64,000 nucleotides of DNA, from contig NZ_FNGH01000001.1 of NCBI RefSeq assembly GCF_900102875.1, positions 338,993-402,992 of the forward strand, written 5' to 3'. Positions 50,257 through 60,166 of the stretch are shown here, piece by piece. Origin of the DNA: Franzmannia pantelleriensis (GTDB taxonomy: Bacteria; Pseudomonadota; Gammaproteobacteria; Pseudomonadales; Halomonadaceae). Position numbers and translations under genes: made by a program. The notes under the pieces were generated by a model. That model saw only the letters and a program-made list of their open reading frames with translations. It was not told the DNA's origin and made no database searches. Numbering within the stretch: position 1 is the first letter of the stretch; each line of letters opens with the position of its first letter.

Positions 50257-51159
50257 TTACTCGTCGAGTTCGTGTCTAACCACCACCGCCGAGTTGCGCG
50301 GCACCATTGGCTTGCCCCGTGCCTGCAGATGACACTTGGTGAAGGCAGCACCGAACAGCAGAATCAGCGAGCTGTAGTAGACCCACAGCAGAATCACCAC
50401 CACCGACCCCGCCGCACCGTAGGTCGAAGCGGTGGCTGTATACGCCAGATAGGCGGCGATCCAGTAGCGTCCCAGCGCGAACAGCACTGCGGTCACGGCC
50501 GCACCGACGACGACATCCTTCCAGCTCAGCACTACGTCCGGCAATACCTTGAAGATGGTGGCGAACAGTGCGGCGATCATCAATAGCGAGATCAGGAACT
50601 CGGCGCTCCCCGCCAGCACGCCCAACACCGGCAGCAGGTCCTCGGCGTGCCCCAGTGCCGCGCGCAGGGCCACGCCGAATACCAGCGATACCAGCAGGAT
50701 GAAACCGATCGACAATACCACCGTCAGCGACAGCACCCGATTCTTGATAAAGATCAGCAGGCTGTTGCCGCTCGGCTTGGCCGTCACGTCCCAGATGGTA
50801 TTGAGCGAGAACTGCATTTGGGCAAACACCGTGGTGGCACCGACCAGCAGCGCCCCAACTCCCAGCAGGGTCGGCAGCAGGCCCGACTCCTCGATACGAG
50901 ACTGGGCGACGGCCTGCTCGACCATGGTGGCGGCGTCTTGGCCCATGGTGCCCTCTAGCTGAGCGACGATCTGCCCCTGGGCGGCATCTTCCCCCAGCAC
51001 CACGCCAATTACCGTCACCGCGATGATCATCGTCGGCGCCAGTGAGAACAGCGTGTAGAATGCCAGCGATCCGGCATAGCTGAAGGCATTGCGCTTAAGC
51101 CATAGCTGAATGGCATCGTGAACGATGCGCCACCAATAGAGGATGTGATGCTTGATCAT
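50257..51159 (-). CDS. yihY: YihY/UPF0761 family inner-membrane protein
   Basis: The 300-residue membrane protein has six hydrophobic segments and the family opening WRIVHDAIQLWLKRNAFSYAGSLAFYTLFSLAPTM. It once carried the name ribonuclease BN in error; its real role (possibly transport or envelope) is unknown. The last 25 residues are hydrophilic and basic. It is upstream of acyP on the same strand. Confidence 0.88.
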   Translation of the reverse strand: MIKHHILYWWRIVHDAIQLWLKRNAFSYAGSLAFYTLFSLAPTMIIAVTVIGVVLGEDAAQGQIVAQLEGTMGQDAATMVEQAVAQSRIEESGLLPTLLGVGALLVGATTVFAQMQFSLNTIWDVTAKPSGNSLLIFIKNRVLSLTVVLSIGFILLVSLVFGVALRAALGHAEDLLPVLGVLAGSAEFLISLLMIAALFATIFKVLPDVVLSWKDVVVGAAVTAVLFALGRYWIAAYLAYTATASTYGAAGSVVVILLWVYYSSLILLFGAAFTKCHLQARGKPMVPRNSAVVVRHELDE

Positions 51160-51297
51160 TCAGGCTCCCGACCGTGATTAGGTTCCTCTAAAGCATACGC
51201 CAGTGAGCTTGCCACTGCAGACGACTGGTCAACGCCGCATTGCAGCCAGCCGGACGGGCTCGGATAATGGCCCCACTCACCTGCCCACGGAGCCCGC

Positions 51298-52404
51298 ATG
51301 GCATCGACCCCGCAAGCACGAACCGCGCACGATGATCCCGCCCCCGACTTCGACTGCCTGGTGTTCATTGGGCGTTTCCAGCCGCCCCATCTGGGGCATA
51401 TCGCGGTGATTCACGAGGCACTCAAGCGTGCCCGTCAGGTGATCGTGCTGGTCGGCTCGGCGTGGCAGGCTCGCTCGCTGCGCAACCCTTGGCGCTTCGA
51501 CGAACGCCAAGCGATGCTGCGCAGCTGTTTCGATGAAGAAGACAACCAGCGCCTCGACATCGAGCCGCTGCTGGACGCGCTGTATAACGATGATGTCTGG
51601 GTGCGCGACGTGCAGCGCAAGGTACGGGATATCGCCAGCCCACAGCACGGACGACTGCCACGTATTGCGCTGATCGGTGCCAGTCGCGGTCAATCCAGCT
51701 ACTATCTCTCGCTGTTCCCGCAGTGGGAGTCGGTCAGCGTGCCGCTGGTCGAGGGCATTTCGGCCAGCCAGATTCGCGAGCGGCTGTTCCATTCCCACTC
51801 CTCAGCGGGGGATTACCTCTCCACCGGTGCCGCCCATGACCTGCCCCCTAGCGTGCACACCACGATTACCTATTTCACCGATGCCGAACCCTTTCAACGC
51901 CTGATCGAAGAGCAACAGCTGCTCAACCAGTATCGTAGCGCCTGGGCCGACGCTCCTTACCCGCCAATCTTCGTCACCGTCAACGCGGTGGTGGTGCAAT
52001 CCGGTCATGTACTGCTGGTCAAGCGCACCGCCGCGCCAGGCAAAGGGCTGCTGGCACTCCCCGGCGGTTTCATCAATCCCCATGAGCGACTACTCGATGC
52101 CTGTCTACGCGAGCTGCGCGAACGCCTGCGGCTCAAGGTGCCGGAACCGGTGCTCAAGGGCTCGCTGCGCGGCCAGCGACTGTTTGATGAACCACACCGC
52201 AGCTGGCGTGGCCGCACCCTGGCCGAGGCCTTTTACTTTGCGCTGCGTCCCGAGCAGCAACTACCCCAGTTGAAACCGGCCAAGGGTGGCGACCACGCGC
52301 GCTGGGTAGCGCTGGCCGACCTCGAGCCTGAGAGCCTGTTCGAAGACCATTTCTTTATCATCCAGAACTTTCTCGGCCTGCCCGCGGACTTTGGGGGAAG
52401 TTAA
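51298..52404 (+). CDS. Bifunctional nicotinamide-nucleotide adenylyltransferase/Nudix hydrolase
   Basis: The 368-residue fusion has an N-terminal NadM-like adenylyltransferase (about 20-180) with the nucleotide motif FIGRFQPPHLGHIAVI and GISASQIRERLF, and a C-terminal Nudix domain (about 225-350). NadM makes NAD from NMN and ATP; the Nudix half of such proteins often acts on ADP-ribose. The Nudix box reads GGFINPHERLLDACLRELRERLRL, so the second Glu of the usual EE pair is Arg and the following Gly is lost. That half may be weak or altered. The stop overlaps the LysR gene stop by 4 bases. Confidence 0.9.
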   Translation: MASTPQARTAHDDPAPDFDCLVFIGRFQPPHLGHIAVIHEALKRARQVIVLVGSAWQARSLRNPWRFDERQAMLRSCFDEEDNQRLDIEPLLDALYNDDVWVRDVQRKVRDIASPQHGRLPRIALIGASRGQSSYYLSLFPQWESVSVPLVEGISASQIRERLFHSHSSAGDYLSTGAAHDLPPSVHTTITYFTDAEPFQRLIEEQQLLNQYRSAWADAPYPPIFVTVNAVVVQSGHVLLVKRTAAPGKGLLALPGGFINPHERLLDACLRELRERLRLKVPEPVLKGSLRGQRLFDEPHRSWRGRTLAEAFYFALRPEQQLPQLKPAKGGDHARWVALADLEPESLFEDHFFIIQNFLGLPADFGGS

Positions 52405-53324
52405 GCCTGCAGAAAGTCGCGGGGGAGCTTCATCATCTGACGCCACAGCTTCTCGACGCCAGGCTTGTGCACCAGCGAGCAGCGATACAAACGTATCTCC
52501 AGCGGGATATCCCACTCCTTGCCGCCGGCCCGCACCAGCCTGCCGCTTTTCAGCTCGTCGCGGATACAGAAATCGGGAATCCAGGCCATCCCGGCGCCCT
52601 GCAGCATCATGCCTTTCAAGCCCTCGGCCATGGCGGTCTCGTAGACGGTGCGCAGCCGCATCCGCAGTGGATCATTCTTGAGTAGCATGCGCACACTGCG
52701 CCCCAGGAAAGCCCCCTGAGTGTAGGCAAGAAAGGGAACCGACTCGCAGCCATCGATAGGAAAGCGTGGCGCACCATCACCATCGGGCAAACAGACCGGT
52801 ACCATCTTGACCTGGCCGATCGAGAACGACGGGAAGACCTCGGCATCGAGCTGCATGCTGGCATAGGGATCGTAGTACCCCAGCATCAGATCGCAGTTGC
52901 CTTCTCGCAGGACATGGATCGCCTCTCCCATGTTCATGGCGATCAAGCGCGTAGGAAGCTCGCCGGTGCCCTGTTGCAAGCGCGAGATCCACTGTGGATA
53001 GAAGGTCAGCGCCAAGGAGTGAGCGGCGACGATATCCAGCGCCTCGTTGGCCATCGACAGACCACGTAAATGCCCCAGGCACTCGCTGAGCTGCTCGACC
53101 AGATTGCGCGCGGTGACCAGGAACAGCTGCCCTTCCGGGGTCAATCCCACCGGCGTGGTCGAGCGGTCGACCAGCGTCACTCCCACCGCCTGCTCCAGCG
53201 AACGGATGCGTCGGCTAAACGCCGGCTGGGTAACATGGCGCTGGCGCGCCGACGCCGAGAAGCTGCGTGTATTGGCCAGAGCGACAAAGTCTTCGAGCCA
53301 TTTCGTTTCGAGGTTCACCACCAC
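52401..53324 (-). CDS. LysR-type regulator, HypT (YjiE)-like
   Basis: The 307-residue LTTR has the N-terminal winged helix NLETKWLEDFVALANTRSFSASARQRHVTQPAFSRRIRSLEQAVGV and an effector domain with LDIVAAHSLALTFYPQWI and MMLQGAGMAWIPDFCIRDELKSGRLV. The opening ETKWL.DF and the IAAAHSL-like stretch are close to E. coli HypT, the hypochlorite-responsive regulator. The target is unknown; no divergent partner gene is adjacent. Confidence 0.85.
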   Translation of the reverse strand: MVVNLETKWLEDFVALANTRSFSASARQRHVTQPAFSRRIRSLEQAVGVTLVDRSTTPVGLTPEGQLFLVTARNLVEQLSECLGHLRGLSMANEALDIVAAHSLALTFYPQWISRLQQGTGELPTRLIAMNMGEAIHVLREGNCDLMLGYYDPYASMQLDAEVFPSFSIGQVKMVPVCLPDGDGAPRFPIDGCESVPFLAYTQGAFLGRSVRMLLKNDPLRMRLRTVYETAMAEGLKGMMLQGAGMAWIPDFCIRDELKSGRLVRAGGKEWDIPLEIRLYRCSLVHKPGVEKLWRQMMKLPRDFLQA

Positions 53325-53457
53325 TCCTCTGCTCAGCGATCAAGGTTCCATCGACGACGTCGTGCACATGTCGGAACTGGAAAATCAGCACTTTAGCCTG
53401 CCACACGCCGCTCGACAAATGCCCGGGCGAATTGCTGTAATTCGGTGGCGCAGGTCG

Positions 53458-54876
53458 TTACTGAATGGGTGACAGCAAATAGGCCGCGCGCGATACCAGC
53501 TTGCGCCACAGCGCACGGTCGCGCAGTTCGTCATAGCTGATGCGACGACAGTCGGCGAAGTCTTTCTCCAGCATCAAGCGCACTTCGGCCGCGAAGTGTC
53601 GATCAGGCACGAAGGCAGTGATTTCAAAATTGAGCCGGAATGAACGGTTATCGAGATTGATGGTGCCCACGGTGGCGCTATGGTCATCGATGAGCATGAC
53701 CTTCTGATGCAGAAAGCCCGGCTGGTAGCGATACACCTTGACCCCGGCGCGCAGCATGTCGGGGAGGAACGAGAACGCCGAGAGAAACACCAGCAGATGG
53801 TCGGGCCGCTCGGGAATCATGATGCGCACGTCGACACCACGCATTGCCGCCAGGCGCAGAGCATCCTGCACGCCCTGGTCGGGCACGAAATAGGGACTGG
53901 TGACCCAGAACCGCTCATCGGCACTGTGAATCGCCTGTTGGACAAGCAGGCTGGCGGTTTCCTGACGATCGGCCGGCCCCGACGGCACGATCACCACGTT
54001 CTGGCAGTCGTCGCAGGTGCTTTGTGGCAGCCAGGTGAGACTCAGCACTTCTCCTGTCGCCCAGTGCCAGTCTTCCCAGAACGCTTCCTGAAGCCCGAGC
54101 ACACTGGGACCGGTCAGTTTGAGGTGGGTATCCCGCCATGGCCCATGGCGGCGATGCTGGCCGAGATACTCGACGCCGACGTTAAAGCCGCCGAGCCAGC
54201 CTTCACAGCCATCTACTACCAGGATCTTGCGGTGATTGCGAAAGTTGAGCTGGAAGCGGTGGCGTACGCCACGGGATGAATTGAAGGCACTCACCGCCAC
54301 CCCGGCGTCGTATAGATCATTGAGGTAGCCCTCACCCAACTTGCGGCTGCCGATTTCGTCGTAGAGAAAATAGACCCGCACGCCCCGCTCCACGGCGCGC
54401 ACCAGATGATCCTTGAACTGCAGGCCCAGGGCATCGTTGCGCACGATGAAGAACTGCACCAGCAGGTACTCTTCGGCGGCATCGATACCGGCAAACAGGC
54501 TAGCGAAGGTAGCCTCGCCGTCGATCAGCAATTCGGCGCGGTTGCCGCTGGTGAGCGGCATCATCGCCAGCTGTTCGACGGCACGTACCTCACCGATGCC
54601 GGCATCGGCCAGGTAGGGTTCGATCTGTTCGCGATAGCGAGCCAGCACCCGGCGTAATACGGTATCGCGCTCGCCGCGTGCGGAGACATACCCGTAGAAG
54701 CGTGGCCGACCGAAGATCCAGTAGGCGGGCAAGGCCACGTAGGGGAAGGTGATCAGCGAAATGATCCAGGCGATGGCGCCTTGGGAGGTACGGCTCGACA
54801 TCAGTGCCAGCACCGCCGAGAGGATACCCAGCAGGTGCACCATGAAGATGGCCAGGCCCATCAGCCAGGATGTCAT
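53458..54876 (-). CDS. cls: Cardiolipin synthase (phospholipase D type)
   Basis: The 472-residue protein has two N-terminal membrane helices (about 3-25 and 35-55; ILSAVLALMSSRTSQGAIAWIISLITFPYVALPAYWIFGRPRFYGY) and two PLD domains with the HxK motifs NFRNHRKILVVDGCEGWLGGFNVG and FLHQKVMLIDDHSATVGTINLDNRS. It condenses two phosphatidylglycerols to cardiolipin, a lipid that halophiles raise under salt stress. It resembles ClsA more than ClsB by its membrane helices. Confidence 0.93.
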   Translation of the reverse strand: MTSWLMGLAIFMVHLLGILSAVLALMSSRTSQGAIAWIISLITFPYVALPAYWIFGRPRFYGYVSARGERDTVLRRVLARYREQIEPYLADAGIGEVRAVEQLAMMPLTSGNRAELLIDGEATFASLFAGIDAAEEYLLVQFFIVRNDALGLQFKDHLVRAVERGVRVYFLYDEIGSRKLGEGYLNDLYDAGVAVSAFNSSRGVRHRFQLNFRNHRKILVVDGCEGWLGGFNVGVEYLGQHRRHGPWRDTHLKLTGPSVLGLQEAFWEDWHWATGEVLSLTWLPQSTCDDCQNVVIVPSGPADRQETASLLVQQAIHSADERFWVTSPYFVPDQGVQDALRLAAMRGVDVRIMIPERPDHLLVFLSAFSFLPDMLRAGVKVYRYQPGFLHQKVMLIDDHSATVGTINLDNRSFRLNFEITAFVPDRHFAAEVRLMLEKDFADCRRISYDELRDRALWRKLVSRAAYLLSPIQ

Positions 54877-54929
54877 GGACGCTCCCTGATCCGTGAAATC
54901 GGGCTACCATCATACCCGTAACGCAGGCA

Positions 54930-54948
54930 GCCCCGCCAGAGGCGGGGC
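54930..54948 (-). terminator. Hairpin downstream of fumarase
   Basis: GCCCCGCC-AGA-GGCGGGGC, a perfect 8-bp stem, lies about 30 bases after the fumarase stop. There is no T tract. Confidence 0.55.
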
Positions 54949-54976
54949 CGCAACGACATCGACGGCGTGGCTCGGT

Positions 54977-56482
54977 TCAAGCGCGCTCGGCGATGATCTC
55001 CTTCCACTTGGCGGGGCCTGTCTGGTGGACCGAGGTGCCGGCGCTATCCACCGCCACCGTCACCGGCATGTCCTCGACCTCGAACTCGTAGATCGCTTCC
55101 ATGCCCAGATCCTCGAAGCCTACTACCCGGGACTTCTTGATGGCCTGGGCCACCAGGTAGGCGGAGCCGCCCACGGCCATCAAGTAGCAGGCCTTGTTGT
55201 CACGAATCGCTTCAATCGCTGCAGGGCCACGCTCGGCCTTGCCAACCATTCCCAGTAGGCCGGTCTCCTCGAGCATGGTGCGTGTAAACTTGTCCATGCG
55301 GGTGGCGGTGGTGGGACCGGCCGGCCCCACCACCTCGTCACGCACCGGATCGACCGGGCCGACGTAATAGATGAAGCGGCCGCGCATATCCACCGGCAGC
55401 GGCTCGCCCTTGCCGATCATTTCGACCATGCGCTTGTGGGCGGCATCGCGACCGGTCAGCAGCTTGCCATTGAGCAGCAAGGTGTCGCCGGGCTGCCAGC
55501 TTTGCACGTCTGCCGGCGTTACCGTGTCGAGATCGACACGCTTGACGTTGTCGCCGGCCTCTCGAGTGATCTCCGGCCAGTCCTCGAGCTTAGGCGCAGC
55601 CAGCGCCGATGGGCCGGATCCATCCAGTGTGAAGTGGGCATGACGCGTCGCGGCGCAGTTGGGGATGATCGCCACCGGCTTATTGGCGGCATGGGTCGGG
55701 TAGTCCTTCACCTTGATATCCAGCACGGTGGTGAGGCCGCCCAGGCCTTGGGCGCCGATGCCGCTCTTGTTGACCTTGTCGAATAGCTCCAGGCGCAGCT
55801 CCTCGGCGCGGTTGGAGGCACCGCGAGCCTGCAGCTCCTGGATATCGATAGGATCGAGCAGCGCCTCCTTGGCGATCTCCATGGCCTTCTCGGCGGTGCC
55901 GCCGATGCCGATGCCCAACATGCCCGGAGGGCACCAGCCGGCCCCCATCTTGGGCAGCTGTTCCATGACCCAGTCAACCACGTTATCGGAGGGATTGAGC
56001 ATGGCAAACTTGGACTTTGCCTCGCTGCCGCCACCCTTGGCTGCCACATGTACCTCGACGGTGTCGCCGGGCACGATCTTGTGATGAATGACCGCCGGGG
56101 TATTATCGCCGGTGTTCTTGCGCTTGCCATCCGGGTCTGCCAGCACGGAAGCACGCAGCACGTTATCCGGCAGATTATAGGCACGCCGCACGCCCTCGTT
56201 GACCATATCGTCGAGGCTCATGTCAGCTTCCCAGCGCACGTTCATCCCCACGTGCAAGAACACCGTGACGATGCCAGTATCCTGGCAGATCGGGCGGTGG
56301 CCGATGGCACACATGCGTGAGTTGATCAGGATCTGGGCGATGGCATCCTTGGCGGCGGGGTTCTCCTCGCGCTGATACGCCTCATGCATCGCATCGATGA
56401 AATCCTTGGGATGATAGTAGGAAATGTACTGGAGGGCGTCGGCGACGCTCTGGATCAGGTCATCCTGGCGGATCACGGTCAT
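54977..56482 (-). CDS. Fumarate hydratase class I
   Basis: The 501-residue single-chain [4Fe-4S] fumarase (fumA/fumB type) hydrates fumarate to malate in the TCA cycle. Cluster cysteines are likely those in RPICQDTGI, GAGWCPPGMLGIGIGG and IIPNCAATRHAHF. The alpha part (about 1-290) and beta part (PLVPVDMRGRFIYYVGPVDPV-like segment onward) are fused, as in E. coli FumA, though shorter than its 548 residues. A good -10 (TATAAT) lies about 92 bases upstream. Confidence 0.92.
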   Translation of the reverse strand: MTVIRQDDLIQSVADALQYISYYHPKDFIDAMHEAYQREENPAAKDAIAQILINSRMCAIGHRPICQDTGIVTVFLHVGMNVRWEADMSLDDMVNEGVRRAYNLPDNVLRASVLADPDGKRKNTGDNTPAVIHHKIVPGDTVEVHVAAKGGGSEAKSKFAMLNPSDNVVDWVMEQLPKMGAGWCPPGMLGIGIGGTAEKAMEIAKEALLDPIDIQELQARGASNRAEELRLELFDKVNKSGIGAQGLGGLTTVLDIKVKDYPTHAANKPVAIIPNCAATRHAHFTLDGSGPSALAAPKLEDWPEITREAGDNVKRVDLDTVTPADVQSWQPGDTLLLNGKLLTGRDAAHKRMVEMIGKGEPLPVDMRGRFIYYVGPVDPVRDEVVGPAGPTTATRMDKFTRTMLEETGLLGMVGKAERGPAAIEAIRDNKACYLMAVGGSAYLVAQAIKKSRVVGFEDLGMEAIYEFEVEDMPVTVAVDSAGTSVHQTGPAKWKEIIAERA

Positions 56483-56573
56483 CAGCAGCTAGCTCCTTGG
56501 CTATGGCATAAGGCGCACGGCATTGCGGTCAGGACACGGTGGCCGTGGCGATGTAACGGGTCGAGCGGCGCGG

Positions 56574-56579
56574 ATTATA
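56574..56579 (-). promoter_or_regulatory. Consensus -10 box upstream of fumarase
   Basis: TATAAT on the minus strand, about 92 bases upstream of the fumarase ATG. The -35 (CTGATC at 17-base spacing) is poor, so an activator may be needed. The rest of the 197-base gap to nei shows no gene. Confidence 0.45.
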
Positions 56580-56679
56580 GCGCATCTGTAGACACTGATC
56601 AGGTCTCTGCCACCAAGGTCCGATGTATACGGTGAATATACTGAATAGATAACGGTATAACCGGATTATGTCCTGATAC

Positions 56680-57498
56680 CTAACACTGGCATACCGGGCA
56701 CAGATAGAGCCGCCGCGACGCCACGCTGTGCTTCTCGATAAAGGCACCGCAGGCGTGGCACGACTCTCCTGCTCGATCAAAGACGGCATGCCGCCATGCT
56801 CGCCGCGGCAAGCCCGCCTGCTGCAGAGGCTGACGCCACGCCGGCCGATTGGTGACGCCCGCCTCATGGTAGGCCTGGGCCATGGTGGCCACCATGACCT
56901 CGCCCAGCCGTTCCATCTCAACAAGCGACAGGCTTTGCGGGCTTCGCTCTGGTCGCAATCCGGCAAAGAACAACATCTCCGAACGCAGGTAATTGCCGAT
57001 ACCGGCATAGCAGTGCTGGTCGAGCAGCAGCCCCCCCAAGCCCCGGCGCCGGAATCGCGGCAACTGTAAGCGCGCCATGACATCCTGCGGCGAGACCCGG
57101 TGGCTGAGCAGGTCGGGGCCGAGTCTGCGCAGGAAGGGATGATCGTCGAGCGCCCCAGCATCGTGCAACGAGATATCCGAGGCGCTATAGAGACTGGCGG
57201 CACGATTTTCGGTGGTCAGCCGCAGGCGCAAGCTGCGCTTGGTCTCAGGCGGCTTGTCGCGAGCATGCAGCATCCAGCGGCTGTAGAGCTGATTGTGGGA
57301 GTACAGGACTCGGCCATTGTCGAAGTGCGTCAGCAGCGCCTTGCCCCAGCAGTCCACCGCAGTGACACGACGGCCCAACAGCGAATCCGCCGCCTGCTGC
57401 AGCGTGGGAAATGCGAACCACACCTCGTCAAGCGGGCGATCGATCAGCCACTTGCCAAGGCGGTCTGCGGCACGCCGGATCTCGGGGCCCTCCGGCAT
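56680..57498 (-). CDS. nei: Endonuclease VIII (Nei) DNA glycosylase
   Basis: Nei removes oxidised pyrimidines and cuts the abasic strand. The 272-residue protein starts MPEGPEIRRAADRL with the N-terminal Pro nucleophile and Glu of the Fpg/Nei family. It has DQHCYAGIGNYLRSEMLFFAGLRP (helix-two-turn-helix) and a C-terminal zinc finger CHACG...CPVCQC. The Lys and tyrosine/serine details fit Nei rather than Fpg. It is 4 bases after uvrB, forming a repair pair. Confidence 0.92.
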   Translation of the reverse strand: MPEGPEIRRAADRLGKWLIDRPLDEVWFAFPTLQQAADSLLGRRVTAVDCWGKALLTHFDNGRVLYSHNQLYSRWMLHARDKPPETKRSLRLRLTTENRAASLYSASDISLHDAGALDDHPFLRRLGPDLLSHRVSPQDVMARLQLPRFRRRGLGGLLLDQHCYAGIGNYLRSEMLFFAGLRPERSPQSLSLVEMERLGEVMVATMAQAYHEAGVTNRPAWRQPLQQAGLPRRAWRHAVFDRAGESCHACGAFIEKHSVASRRLYLCPVCQC

Positions 57499-57502
57499 CG
57501 GC

Positions 57503-59533
57503 TCAACCCAGCGCCAGCAGGCGCGCCTTGTGCTCTTGAAGACGGTCGCGCAGCCGGGCCGCTTCCTCGAATTCGAGGTTCTGCGCCGCTTCGAACATGG
57601 CGTCTTCGAGACGACTGATCTCGCGGGTCAAGCCGGCGGCATCCAGCGCATCTAGGCTGGCAGCGTAGTCGCCCTGCCCTTCGGCCACCTTGCGCTCGCT
57701 CTTACGCCCCTTGCTCTTGCGCGAGCCGGGTGCCGCGGCCGCCTCGAGGATATCCGCCACCGAACGGGTGACGGTAGTCGGAGTAATCCCATGCTCCTGG
57801 TTGTGAGCCATCTGCTTGTCGCGGCGACGCTCGGTCTCGTCGATGGCGCGCTGCATCGAGACGGTCACACGGTCACCGTAGAGGATCGCCTTGCCGTTGG
57901 CATTGCGCGCGGCGCGGCCGATGGTCTGAATCAGCGAGCGCTCGTTGCGCAGAAAGCCCTCCTTGTCGGCGTCGAGAATCGCCACCAGCGACACCTCGGG
58001 GATATCGAGCCCCTCTCGCAGCAGGTTGATGCCCACCAGCACATCGAACTTGCCCAGGCGAAGGTCGCGGATGATCTCGACCCGCTCCACGGTGTCGATA
58101 TCGGAGTGCAGATAGCGCACCCGCACGTCGTGCTCGTCGAGATACTCGGTGAGGTCTTCCGCCATGCGCTTGGTCAGGGTCGTCACCAGCACTCGCTCAC
58201 CGACCTCGGCACGCAAGCGAATTTCCGACAGCAGGTCGTCGACCTGGGTCGAGGCCGGGCGCACCTCGATTTCTGGATCCACCAGGCCGGTCGGGCGCAC
58301 CACCTGCTCCACCACCTGACCGGCATGCTCAGCCTCATAGGGTCCCGGGGTTGCCGAGATGAAGACCGTCTGCGGCGAGATATGCTCCCACTCCTCGAAC
58401 TTCATGGGGCGGTTGTCGAGGGCCGACGGCAGGCGAAAGCCATACTCCACCAGGGTCTCCTTGCGCGAGCGGTCGCCCTTGTACATACCCCCCACCTGGG
58501 GAACGCTGACGTGGGATTCGTCAATGAACAGCAGCGCATCCGGCGGCAGGTAGTCGAAGAAGGTCGGCGGTGGCTCGCCGGGAGGGCGACCGGAGAGGTA
58601 GCGCGAGTAGTTCTCGATGCCGTTGCAGTAACCGAGCTCGAACATCATCTCGATATCGTAGAGGGTGCGCTGCTCGAGACGCTGGGCTTCGACCAGCTTG
58701 TCATGTTTGCGCAGCCAGTCGAGGCGCTCGACCAGCTCGCCCTTGATATTCTCGGCGGCCTCGAGGATCGTCTGGCGCGGGGTCACGTAGTGCGACTTGG
58801 GGTAGATGGTCATGCGCGGCACCTTGCCACGCACCTCGCCGGTCAGCGGGTCGAACAGGCTGATCGAGTCGATCTCGTCGTCGAACAGCTCGACCCGCAC
58901 CGCTTCCTCCTCTGAATCGGCCGGGAAGATATCGATCACATCACCGCGAACCCGATAGGTGCCGCGGCGAAAATCCATGTCATTGCGGGTGTACTGCAAT
59001 TCCGCCAGACGGCGCAGCATCTTGCGCTGGTCGATGAGCTCGCCGCGATTGAAGTGCAGCCGCATCTTGAGGTACTGCTCGGGATCGCCGAGGCCGTAGA
59101 TCGCCGACACCGATACCACGATCAGCGCATCGCGCCGCTCGAGCAGCGCCTTGGTCGCCGACAATCGCATCTGCTCGATATGATCGTTGATCGAGGCATC
59201 CTTCTCGATAAAGGTGTCCGACGACGGCACATAGGCTTCCGGCTGATAGTAATCGTAGTAGGAGACGAAATACTCCACGGCGTTGTCGGGAAAGAACGCC
59301 TTGAATTCACCGTAGAGCTGGGCCGCCAGGGTCTTGTTGGGGGCCATGACGATGGTCGGACGCTGCAGCCGCTGCACCACGTTGGCCATGGTGAAGGTCT
59401 TGCCGGAACCAGTGACACCGAGCAGCGTCTGGTGCGCCAGCCCCGCATCCAAGCCAGTAACCAAGGCGTCGATCGCCTTGGGCTGATCACCGGCCGGCTG
59501 GAACTTGGACTGCAGCTCGAAGCGCTTCTGCAT
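57503..59533 (-). CDS. uvrB: Excinuclease ABC subunit B
   Basis: UvrB is the damage-verification helicase of nucleotide-excision repair. The 676-residue protein has Walker [13 protein letters not shown], the beta-hairpin [34 protein letters not shown], motif [11 protein letters not shown] and the C-terminal UVR coiled-coil domain ([25 protein letters not shown]). The ATG at 59533 ([21 protein letters not shown]) is the family start. No LexA-type CTG-N10-CAG box was found in the 40-base gap upstream. Confidence 0.97.
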   Translation of the reverse strand: MQKRFELQSKFQPAGDQPKAIDALVTGLDAGLAHQTLLGVTGSGKTFTMANVVQRLQRPTIVMAPNKTLAAQLYGEFKAFFPDNAVEYFVSYYDYYQPEAYVPSSDTFIEKDASINDHIEQMRLSATKALLERRDALIVVSVSAIYGLGDPEQYLKMRLHFNRGELIDQRKMLRRLAELQYTRNDMDFRRGTYRVRGDVIDIFPADSEEEAVRVELFDDEIDSISLFDPLTGEVRGKVPRMTIYPKSHYVTPRQTILEAAENIKGELVERLDWLRKHDKLVEAQRLEQRTLYDIEMMFELGYCNGIENYSRYLSGRPPGEPPPTFFDYLPPDALLFIDESHVSVPQVGGMYKGDRSRKETLVEYGFRLPSALDNRPMKFEEWEHISPQTVFISATPGPYEAEHAGQVVEQVVRPTGLVDPEIEVRPASTQVDDLLSEIRLRAEVGERVLVTTLTKRMAEDLTEYLDEHDVRVRYLHSDIDTVERVEIIRDLRLGKFDVLVGINLLREGLDIPEVSLVAILDADKEGFLRNERSLIQTIGRAARNANGKAILYGDRVTVSMQRAIDETERRRDKQMAHNQEHGITPTTVTRSVADILEAAAAPGSRKSKGRKSERKVAEGQGDYAASLDALDAAGLTREISRLEDAMFEAAQNLEFEEAARLRDRLQEHKARLLALG

Positions 59534-59573
59534 GACGGGCAACCTCAACGAAAGATAACGGTATAAATATGGC

Positions 59574-59975
59574 TCAGCCCTGACGCGTGGTGATCTCCAC
59601 CGTGGCACTGGTCATCAGCCGATGAATCGGGCAACGGTCGCTGATCTCGGTAAGCCGCGCCAGCCGGTCGCTGTCGTCGATACCGTGAAAGGTCAAGACC
59701 ACCTCCAGCCGGTAGATGCCACGCCGCTCATCGCGCTCATCGCGGCTGACCACCGCCGTGACGCCGCTCAGCGGCCAGCCCTTGCGATAGGCATACATCT
59801 GCGCGGTAATCGCCTTGCAGGCCCCCAGCGACAGGTCGAAGTAATCGTGCGGGTCAGGGGCGCTCTCCTGGCCACCCACGATCCGCGGTGCGTCTACATA
59901 GAGATCCTCGAAGCCCTCGAGTTCCACCCGCTGGCGTAGCGTGCCAGCCTCCTCACTGATCACGGTGATGGTCAT
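59574..59975 (-). CDS. OsmC family peroxiredoxin-like protein
   Basis: The 133-residue OsmC/Ohr-fold protein has the two redox cysteines in [20 protein letters not shown] and [18 protein letters not shown]. The YhfA/OsmC-like subgroup may detoxify organic hydroperoxides or bind small molecules; the subgroup cannot be settled. Its ATG shares one base with the stop of the upstream small gene (TGATG), so the two are coupled. uvrB follows 40 bases later. Confidence 0.88.
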   Translation of the reverse strand: MTITVISEEAGTLRQRVELEGFEDLYVDAPRIVGGQESAPDPHDYFDLSLGACKAITAQMYAYRKGWPLSGVTAVVSRDERDERRGIYRLEVVLTFHGIDDSDRLARLTEISDRCPIHRLMTSATVEITTRQG

Positions 59976-60166
59976 CAGCGCACCTTGACCTTGAGCGAGG
60001 CTAGCGCCTCGATCAATGCCTCACGGCGCACCCGGCCCTCCACGTCGGCGCCATGGCGACCGACTTCAGCGCTCTCGACGCCCTCCACCATCATCAGCGC
60101 CGTGGTGATACGGTTGATCAGTTCGGCGTCATCGACGCCCTCGAATGTCAGCGATATCTGCGCCAT
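59975..60166 (-). CDS. Small ferredoxin-like-fold protein related to heavy-metal-associated domains, without CxxC
   Basis: The 63-residue product reads MAQISLTFEGVDDAELINRITTALMMVEGVESAEVGR, then EALIEALASLKVKVR, matching the beta-alpha-beta-beta-alpha-beta pattern of HMA domains (VEGVESAEV segment). The metal-binding CxxC is absent, so it should not carry copper that way. It is coupled to the OsmC gene by a 1-base overlap. I know no function for it. Confidence 0.7.
   Translation of the reverse strand: MAQISLTFEGVDDAELINRITTALMMVEGVESAEVGRHGADVEGRVRREALIEALASLKVKVR

Noticed and set aside
52391-52410. Frameshift or sequencing error at overlapping gene ends (nadM-nudix/LysR, also yheT/msrA and ygfZ/tatD)
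   Set aside because: All six proteins reach normal C-termini; short overlaps of convergent genes (4, 20 and 18 bases) are compatible with compact packing.
57791-58915. 374-codon plus-strand frame opposite uvrB
   Set aside because: Shadow of uvrB with no family resemblance. The same applies to the plus-strand frames opposite metH (1501-2331 and 2524-3561).
56643-59560. AGATAACGGTATAA present at both about 56643 and 59553
   Set aside because: A 14-base match occurring twice is expected by chance in 64 kb. The surrounding sequences do not align.
59534-59573. LexA box upstream of uvrB
   Set aside because: uvrB is often SOS-controlled, so the gap was checked. No CTG-N10-CAG palindrome is present; the AT-rich CATATTTATACCG stretch does not match.
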